DNA of 11,490 nucleotides from the NCBI GenBank assembly GCA_020024985.1, contig JAHHSW010000014.1, forward strand, positions 1-11,490, in the 5' to 3' direction. Below the pieces are notes generated by a model. It was given only the letters and a program-made list of their open reading frames with translations, searched no databases and was not told the origin of the DNA. Positions within the stretch are counted from its first letter, which is position 1; each line of letters starts with the position of its first letter. The translations under genes were made by a program, and so were the position numbers. Positions 6,733 to 11,490 of the stretch are shown here, piece by piece. This DNA comes from Anaeroplasmataceae bacterium. Its GTDB lineage: Bacteria; Bacillota_I; Bacilli_A; Acholeplasmatales; Anaeroplasmataceae.

Positions 6733-7390
6733 AGTCGTTTAGGAAGTCATTTAGCTTTCTAAGCTGAGGCTTTTTACCGATTACGGCAACTACATAGCCT
6801 GGCTTTAAAATATCTGTTCCCTTTGGAATAAAGAAAACACCATCATCATCAATAACACCAACGATATTTACATCAAACTTATTTCTAAGAGATAAATCCT
6901 CAAGGCTTCTTGGCTTAAAGCTAGGACCAACAGCTAGCTTAACAATGGCAAAGTCAGCACTCATTGGATAATAATCTAGAATTGAATCACTAATAATCTC
7001 ATTGGCTAGAGAAATAGCACTTTCCTCCTCAGGAAGAATTACATCAGTAGCACCAATTAGCTTTAGTACCTCCTTATGGCTTGGCTCATCAACTCTTACA
7101 GTGATTTTTTTAACACCAAGCTTCTTTAGATTTACTACAGATAATATAGAGCTTTGAAGGTTATTACCAATAGCAACAACCGCATGATCAATTGATCCTG
7201 CACCTAAGCTTTTTAAAACGTCATATTTAGAAGCATCTGCTATAACAGCCTGATGAACACTTTTAGCCACCTCTGTTACGCTCTCCTCATTTATATCAAC
7301 GGCAAGAACATCACAGTTCATTTGCTCTAGAGTAGTTGCTACATTAGCACCAAATCTACCTAATCCAATTACAATGAAACTTTTTCTCAT
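6731..7390 (-). CDS. ktrA: KtrA/TrkA-type potassium uptake regulatory subunit
   Basis: A 219-residue cytoplasmic RCK protein of standard KtrA length. The Rossmann-type N domain starts IVIGLGRFGANVA, giving GxGxxG at residues 9-14. An acidic residue follows at the end of the second strand (AVDINEE), and AVVAIGNNLQSSIL and KITVRVDEPSHKEVL complete the domain. A TrkA-C domain occupies about residues 135-219 (AIVKLAVGPSFKPRSLEDL, IPKGTDILKPGYVVAVIGKK). KtrA forms an octameric ring under the membrane that opens KtrB in response to ATP/ADP; in many Firmicutes the TrkA-C domain also binds cyclic di-AMP. Its ATG overlaps the ktrB stop by four bases (ATGA), a sign of translational coupling. It ends in TAG. 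Confidence 0.92.
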   Translation of the reverse strand: MRKSFIVIGLGRFGANVATTLEQMNCDVLAVDINEESVTEVAKSVHQAVIADASKYDVLKSLGAGSIDHAVVAIGNNLQSSILSVVNLKKLGVKKITVRVDEPSHKEVLKLIGATDVILPEEESAISLANEIISDSILDYYPMSADFAIVKLAVGPSFKPRSLEDLSLRNKFDVNIVGVIDDDGVFFIPKGTDILKPGYVVAVIGKKPQLRKLNDFLND

Positions 7391-8751
7391 CCAATCATCA
7401 CACTCTCTTCTACAAATTGAATTTCCTCATTCTTATCAGCTAACCAGTTCTTATTAAGTACACCAATTACAGTTAATGGTCCTAATCTTCCTAGTAGCAT
7501 AACTATAGAAACTATCACACGATTAACATCATTTAGGCTTGTAGTTATTCCCATAGACAAGCCGGTTGTTGAAAAGGCACTTGTTATTTCAAAGAATGCC
7601 TTTGAAATTTCTAGCTCCGGCTGAATAGCCGCAACTAAAAAGGAATTAAAGAACACAATGCCCATCGCTATAACAAATAAAATAAACGCTCTAAATATTT
7701 GTCCAGCTGGTAATCTTCTTTTAAATGATCTAGCCTTTCTTCCGGTTGCAAAATAGCAAATAGAAATTACTATTACTGCAAAGGTCGTAGTTTTAATACC
7801 TCCACCTGTTGAGCAAGGTGAGGCACCAATAAACATTAAGCTTGTTATTACCATAAAGGCCGCTGGCTGATTAGCTAGGTTAGCCATATTATAGGTAGCA
7901 AACCCTGCTGTACGACTAGTTATAGAGGTAAAGAAGCTTTCCATCCAGCCCATATTTGAGGTTATCTTTACTAATAAAGCTCCACCCACTATTAAAATAG
8001 CCGTTGCGATAACAGTTATTTTAGTATGTAAGCTAAGCTTTTTAATACTTTTACAAGTAAGGATTTCATCAATTACTACAAAGCCTAATCCACCGAAGAC
8101 AATCATTAGCATAGTTGAAACATTAATTAGTACCATACTTAAATCAGATACTACTCCAGCGTTGGCTGCGAAATCCTCCATGCTTTTAGGACCAAAAATA
8201 TCAAAGCCGGCATTATTAAAGGCTGCCGCTGAGTGATATATTGAGATTCCTAAGGCTTTAATTACATTATTAGGGTCATTAGGCATCATTACAGTTCTAT
8301 ATTCATAAATTGGATACCAATTTATAAGAGTTCCTATAAGCTGTACTGTAAAGGATATTAGCATTATCTTCTTTACAAGCCTTAATAGTCCACTTGCCGT
8401 ATTTTGATTAAGAGCCTCCTTTAATAAAAGCCTATTACCAACTCCTATTTTCGCTCCTAAAATTGTAAAGAAAAATACTGCAATTGTTATTATAGATAAT
8501 CCACCTATTTGCATAAGAATTATCATTACTATCTTACCAAATACCGTCATGTCTAGAGCTACTCCATTAGGCATAACCGATAAGCCAGTAACACAAACAC
8601 ATGAGGTTGACATAAAGAATGCATCAACAAAGCCAAAGCTTTCACCACTCTTTGATGCCACTGGTAGCATTAATAGAAATGTTCCTGCTAGAATTACCCC
8701 TACGAAGGTTAATATTATATATATGTAGGGATGTAGCTTTCTCTTTTTCAT
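7387..8751 (-). CDS. ktrB: KtrB/TrkH-type potassium transporter pore subunit
   Basis: A 454-residue integral membrane protein with four successive M1-P-M2 units. The filter loops are visible as TSCVCVTGLS (about 49-58), AFNNAGFDIFG, TSRTAGFAT and TSAFSTTGLS, each with the expected glycine. The hallmark IGASPCSTGGGIKTTT, between the third and fourth units, forms the intramembrane gating loop. It takes up K+ (Na+-dependent in characterised KtrAB systems) and is gated by KtrA, encoded directly downstream. I choose ATG 8751, because AGGAGG (8759-8764) is 7 bases away; an ATG at 8757 is one base from the site. It is the first gene of a three-gene operon with ktrA and a lipid kinase. Confidence 0.92.
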   Translation of the reverse strand: MKKRKLHPYIYIILTFVGVILAGTFLLMLPVASKSGESFGFVDAFFMSTSCVCVTGLSVMPNGVALDMTVFGKIVMIILMQIGGLSIITIAVFFFTILGAKIGVGNRLLLKEALNQNTASGLLRLVKKIMLISFTVQLIGTLINWYPIYEYRTVMMPNDPNNVIKALGISIYHSAAAFNNAGFDIFGPKSMEDFAANAGVVSDLSMVLINVSTMLMIVFGGLGFVVIDEILTCKSIKKLSLHTKITVIATAILIVGGALLVKITSNMGWMESFFTSITSRTAGFATYNMANLANQPAAFMVITSLMFIGASPCSTGGGIKTTTFAVIVISICYFATGRKARSFKRRLPAGQIFRAFILFVIAMGIVFFNSFLVAAIQPELEISKAFFEITSAFSTTGLSMGITTSLNDVNRVIVSIVMLLGRLGPLTVIGVLNKNWLADKNEEIQFVEESVMIG

Positions 8752-8758
8752 TCCCATT

Positions 8759-8764
8759 CCTCCT
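8759..8764 (-). promoter_or_regulatory. Ribosome-binding site that decides the ktrB start
   Basis: AGGAGG is one base from ATG 8757 but 7 bases from the in-frame ATG 8751, favouring the second and a protein starting MKKRKLHP. Confidence 0.7.
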
Positions 8765-8774
8765 CGTATACATA

Positions 8775-8780
8775 ATTATA
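8775..8780 (-). promoter_or_regulatory. Probable -10 box of the ktrB-ktrA-lipid kinase operon
   Basis: A TATAAT on the minus strand lies 23 bases before the ktrB ATG at 8751. The hexamer 17 bases upstream (TAGAAT) is a poor -35 match, so activation or an alternative spacing may be involved. The leader is too short for a ydaO-type cyclic di-AMP riboswitch. Confidence 0.4.
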
Positions 8781-8851
8781 CTATAGTTAGACCTTTAATT
8801 CTAGTATCTAGGTCATACAAAAATATTACAAAATGATTCCGCCATTCAAAT

Positions 8852-8876
8852 AAAAAATGGTGAAATTAATCACCAT
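8852..8876 (-). terminator. Terminator of the DegV gene
   Basis: ATGGTGA (8857-8863) and TCACCAT (8870-8876) form a perfect 7-bp stem with a 6-base loop. On the minus strand it is followed by five Ts (8856-8852) and begins two bases after the DegV stop codon. It separates degV from the potassium operon. Confidence 0.8.
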
Positions 8877-8877
8877 C

Positions 8878-9759
8878 TTATATGATTATATCCTTTGAAA
8901 TAGCTATAGCCAATGAGCCTGGCCCAATATGGCAAGATACTGAAAGTGAAAGTGGCTGATAAATAATCTCCTGATTTGGATATTCCTGCTTTATCATCTC
9001 ACTAAAAGCTCTTGCTTCGCTAGCATCAGTGCCCGTATAAGCCACTGCAATATTAACATTATCTGTTCTTCCATCTAAATCCTTTAAATAGCCATTAATA
9101 AGCTTATTTACTGAATCAAGCATAATTCTTTTAGCATTTTCAACGGTTCTATTCTTCATCTTATACTTATCAAGCTTATCGCCCTTAATCATAAGTATAG
9201 GCTTTATCCTAAGTAATCCACCTAATGCTGCGGCGGCTGGAGTGATTCTTCCACCCTTTTTTAAATATTCTAGGGTATCTACCATAATAAATATATCTGA
9301 ATTCATAGAATTCTTAATTAAGATATCATGGATTTCCTTTCCACTATAGCCCTTTTCCACTAATTTCATGGCATCTAATACTGCTTGGCGCTGAGTAACA
9401 GAGATTCTCTTATTATCAACAACAAATACCTTACCAGCATAATCTCTAGCTGCGGAATTTAAAGCTGATTCACAGCTTTTAGATAAGCCACTAGACATTG
9501 GAATATAAACAACTTCATCATATTCCTCTAATAGCTCATCCCAGATTGAATTAAGATAAGCCACCGCTGGCTGAGAGGTTGATACATTTCCACCTGCTAT
9601 AAGCTTCTCATAAAATGAATCCTGATTTAAATTTATATCCTCTAAATATTCCTCACCATCAATTGTAAATGGCATAGGTAATACTCTTATTCCTAATTTT
9701 TTTCCCTCATTTTGGGTAATTCCACTATTACTATCCGTCATTAATGCTATTTTCTTCAT
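8878..9759 (-). CDS. DegV-family fatty-acid-binding protein
   Basis: A 293-residue cytosolic protein of normal DegV length. Signature elements are TDSNSGI (8-14), STSQP (60-64, the usual TSxPS region), SSGLSKS (89-95, family SSGLSGT) and C-terminal GPGSLAIA. DegV/FakB proteins bind a single fatty acid and present it to the kinase FakA for phosphorylation, feeding exogenous fatty acids into phospholipids; no fakA or DAK-like gene is in this window. Firmicutes often carry several paralogues with different chain preference, so its ligand is unknown. ATG 9759 follows AAGAGGT at about 8 bases. The gene has its own strong promoter (9796-9825) and terminator, so it is probably monocistronic. Confidence 0.9.
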   Translation of the reverse strand: MKKIALMTDSNSGITQNEGKKLGIRVLPMPFTIDGEEYLEDINLNQDSFYEKLIAGGNVSTSQPAVAYLNSIWDELLEEYDEVVYIPMSSGLSKSCESALNSAARDYAGKVFVVDNKRISVTQRQAVLDAMKLVEKGYSGKEIHDILIKNSMNSDIFIMVDTLEYLKKGGRITPAAAALGGLLRIKPILMIKGDKLDKYKMKNRTVENAKRIMLDSVNKLINGYLKDLDGRTDNVNIAVAYTGTDASEARAFSEMIKQEYPNQEIIYQPLSLSVSCHIGPGSLAIAISKDIII

Positions 9760-9795
9760 AAGCTTAACCTCTTATTTCTCAAAAGTTCATATTGA

Positions 9796-9825
9796 ATTAT
9801 ACCAAAGCCTAAGCTTGTTTGTCAA
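9796..9825 (-). promoter_or_regulatory. Strong sigma-A promoter of the DegV gene
   Basis: On the minus strand, TTGACA (9825-9820) and TATAAT (9801-9796) are both perfect consensus boxes with an 18-base spacer. The -35 box begins one base after the stop codon of the preceding DUF308-like gene (9827-9829). The leader is about 30 bases. Confidence 0.8.
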
Positions 9826-9826
9826 A

Positions 9827-10450
9827 CTATAGCTCCTTAAATTCAGCATCAATTACATTATCACTTTTATTTTCACTAGTATCACTAGCACTATTAGCTC
9901 CATCATCAAATGGATTATCATTTCTATGCTTATAATTATCAATAAGCTCAATCACTAAATTCACTATACCTAATATAGCTAAAAGGGCTCCAATAACAAT
10001 TAAAGCAATCCTTAAAACCGCACCTGCTACATTAAAGAACATAAGAATAGCCACAACAAATAACGGTAGCTGACGCTTTAGCTCTAATAGCTTATTTGGC
10101 GCTAATAAAATTCTAATTAATGGTATAACAACCAAGAACACTCCACAAACAATACTAATTACTGCTGAATGCTCAAAAATAAACATTGCACCTATAACTA
10201 TAGATAAAATTGAAAATACCAAATCAACTACATACTTATTATCAAGCTTTAAACGCTGAATTGCAATTATTAAGGGAATAATATTAGCAACAATAATACC
10301 TACACCAATTATTGTAAATACAATTTCAACCATTGCGTCAAACGCAAAGGCTGATAATAATGAAATTAGCAATCCAAAAATAATGCTAATTACTGAGGTA
10401 ACTATTCCGCTACTGCGCATACCTCTATTTTCTTCATATAAATAAATCAT
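9827..10450 (-). CDS. DUF308/HdeD-like multi-helix membrane protein
   Basis: A 207-residue membrane protein. Hydrophobic segments lie at roughly 15-36, 40-65, 74-92, 95-116, 128-147 and 148-170, giving about six helices grouped in pairs, as in DUF308 (HdeD-like) proteins. A polar, acidic tail rich in Asn, Ser and Asp covers residues 172-207 (NPFDDGANS, DAEFKEL). The family function is not established; E. coli HdeD is linked to acid stress. ATG 10450 has GGAGGAAAGG upstream and overlaps the stop of the GNAT-NUDIX gene by four bases (ATGA), so the two are probably co-translated. The gene ends in TAG. Assignment to DUF308 is by topology and residue pattern, so moderate. Confidence 0.75.
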   Translation of the reverse strand: MIYLYEENRGMRSSGIVTSVISIIFGLLISLLSAFAFDAMVEIVFTIIGVGIIVANIIPLIIAIQRLKLDNKYVVDLVFSILSIVIGAMFIFEHSAVISIVCGVFLVVIPLIRILLAPNKLLELKRQLPLFVVAILMFFNVAGAVLRIALIVIGALLAILGIVNLVIELIDNYKHRNDNPFDDGANSASDTSENKSDNVIDAEFKEL

Positions 10451-11490
10451 AACCTTTCCTCCAATGCTTTACTTAATCTAATTCTTTGTCTTTCGGCTAC
10501 TAAATCCGAATTAAATAGTTTTAAATACTCTTCTTTTGTAAGCCAATGATACTCCTCAGTCTCCCCCTTTTCAAGAATAACACTATCAAGCTCACAGTCA
10601 CACTCAGCATAAAACTCAAAGAAAACAACACTACCTATAGTAGTCTTATATAAAAAGTTAAGCCTACTATCATCAATTTTTATGCCAGTTTCCTCATAAA
10701 CCTCTCTAATAGCACTTACCCCTTCATCCTCGTTAAAGGAAATTGCTCCACCTGTTGTTTCATATTTAGAGGGGTGGCTTTCCTTGTTTCTATCTCTTTT
10801 GGTAACTAAATATCTATCATATTTAGTATTTTTAATTATTATATCAACAACACCTCTATAATACCCACTAGGTATCCTAGCTCCTCTATAAATCCATTTA
10901 TTGGCCCTATTTAGCTCACTATCATATAAGGCCACATGCTCTAGGCTATTTAAATAATCCTTACGATAGCTTATCCACATTTCTGAGCTTTCTACTGTAT
11001 TAAAGCGTGTCTTATACTCAAAATAATTTAAAAAGCTAAAGCCTCTTTTCTCAAGAACCCTTTTGCTTCTAGTATTTGAAATATAAAAGCTTGCTTTAAT
11101 ATAATCAAGCTCAAGCTCTAAATATGCATACCTAATAATTTCTCTTAAAGCCTCACTCATATATCCCATATGCCAATAAGCTTTTCCTATTACATAGCCC
11201 AACATAGCTCCATTTAATAGCTCATTGGCTTCGTTATTAAAGATATCACTATCTAAGGAAATAGAGCCTATAACCTTATTTGTAGCCTTTAAAACCAAGG
11301 CTAAGACATTGCCTCCCTTAATGAACATATCTAAGACAGTCTTAGATTCCTCAAGGCTTTCATGATGCTTCCAGCCACAAAGCTCTCCTACACCAGGGGC
11401 TTTAGCATATTCATGAAAATCAGCTAAATCAGTATCCTTAAAAGCTCTTAAAATTAATCTATTAGTTTCTAAAGATAAATTAGATAAATC
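10447..11490 (-). CDS. GNAT acetyltransferase fused to NUDIX hydrolase, 5' end beyond the window
   Basis: The frame is open to the window edge. Upstream of ATG 11328 it continues for 54 codons reading LSLETNRLILRAFKDTD, the standard RimJ/RimL-type GNAT start, so the internal ATG is not the true start. At least 347 residues are visible. Residues 1 to about 175 are the GNAT domain, with LGYVIGKAYWHMGYMSEALR as the acetyl-CoA binding region and NTRSKRVLEKRGF as the conserved C-terminal motif. From about 185 there is a NUDIX domain like those of the IPP-isomerase-like group (YRG, then VVDIIIKN). Its full NUDIX box fits GX5EX7REUXEEXGU: G-AISFN-E, seven residues, REVYEETGI (about 248-270). The predicted activities are N-acetyl transfer and hydrolysis of a nucleoside-diphosphate-linked compound; substrates are unknown. 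It overlaps the DUF308-like gene by four bases. Confidence 0.85.
   Translation of the reverse strand, partial: DLSNLSLETNRLILRAFKDTDLADFHEYAKAPGVGELCGWKHHESLEESKTVLDMFIKGGNVLALVLKATNKVIGSISLDSDIFNNEANELLNGAMLGYVIGKAYWHMGYMSEALREIIRYAYLELELDYIKASFYISNTRSKRVLEKRGFSFLNYFEYKTRFNTVESSEMWISYRKDYLNSLEHVALYDSELNRANKWIYRGARIPSGYYRGVVDIIIKNTKYDRYLVTKRDRNKESHPSKYETTGGAISFNEDEGVSAIREVYEETGIKIDDSRLNFLYKTTIGSVVFFEFYAECDCELDSVILEKGETEEYHWLTKEEYLKLFNSDLVAERQRIRLSKALEERL

Noticed and set aside
8758..8877. Cyclic di-AMP riboswitch ahead of ktrB
   Set aside because: Only about 120 bases separate degV from ktrB, part of that is the degV terminator, and the -10 box is just 23 bases from the start, leaving no room for the aptamer.
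1..11490. CRISPR array, tRNA, rRNA, toxin-antitoxin pair or phage module
   Set aside because: I looked for regularly spaced repeats, cloverleaf-like sequence and compact paired small genes on both strands and saw none. All sizeable gaps are explained by terminators, promoters, the IS or the remnant.

Overview
The window looks like chromosomal DNA from an AT-rich, low-GC Firmicute, probably an anaerobic gut or environmental Clostridium-like or Bacilli-like organism. The pointers are strong AGGAGG ribosome-binding sites, TTG/GTG starts, A/T-ending codons, a KtrAB-type potassium system, a DegV protein, and the scaffold plus GGGtGRT gene pair typical of anaerobes. TAA, TAG and TGA all end intact genes here, so the standard bacterial code applies. 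LAYOUT. Bases 1-523 (+) hold the 3' part of a VanZ-like membrane protein gene broken by two frameshifts. Bases 618-2324 (-) hold an iron-sulfur scaffold (NifU-like) gene followed by a GGGtGRT-family gene. Each carries two in-frame stop codons in its N-terminal part although the rest is well conserved. Bases 2546-3175 (+) encode an intact, unrecognised two-helix membrane protein with a TTG start. About 3191-3880 is an IS200/IS605-type insertion sequence (- strand) whose tnpA has one extra A in an A6 run, removing the catalytic tyrosine. It lies between transcription terminators. Bases 4004-5344 (-) encode an intact MATE transporter. Bases 5345-5804 contain a short, frameshifted, unidentified coding remnant and a 13-bp inverted repeat. 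Bases 5805-8751 (-) are a tight operon ktrB - ktrA - diacylglycerol-kinase-like gene. Bases 8878-9759 (-) encode a DegV protein behind a near-perfect sigma-A promoter. Bases 9827-11490 (-) hold a GNAT-NUDIX fusion gene, running off the window edge, overlapping a DUF308-like membrane protein gene. HOW THE PARTS RELATE. The left half (1 to about 5.7 kb) is an eroded zone: five of its seven coding units are interrupted, and it holds the only mobile element. The right half is intact, compactly arranged housekeeping DNA. KtrB is the potassium pore and KtrA its nucleotide-binding gate; the lipid kinase is translationally linked to them. DegV binds fatty acids for phosphorylation, so two separate transcription units here touch lipid metabolism. 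I see no clear new defence system, CRISPR array, tRNA or rRNA. The most unusual points are the paired nonsense mutations in the scaffold/GGGtGRT module, which look like recoding but are contradicted by stop usage elsewhere, and the GNAT-NUDIX fusion.
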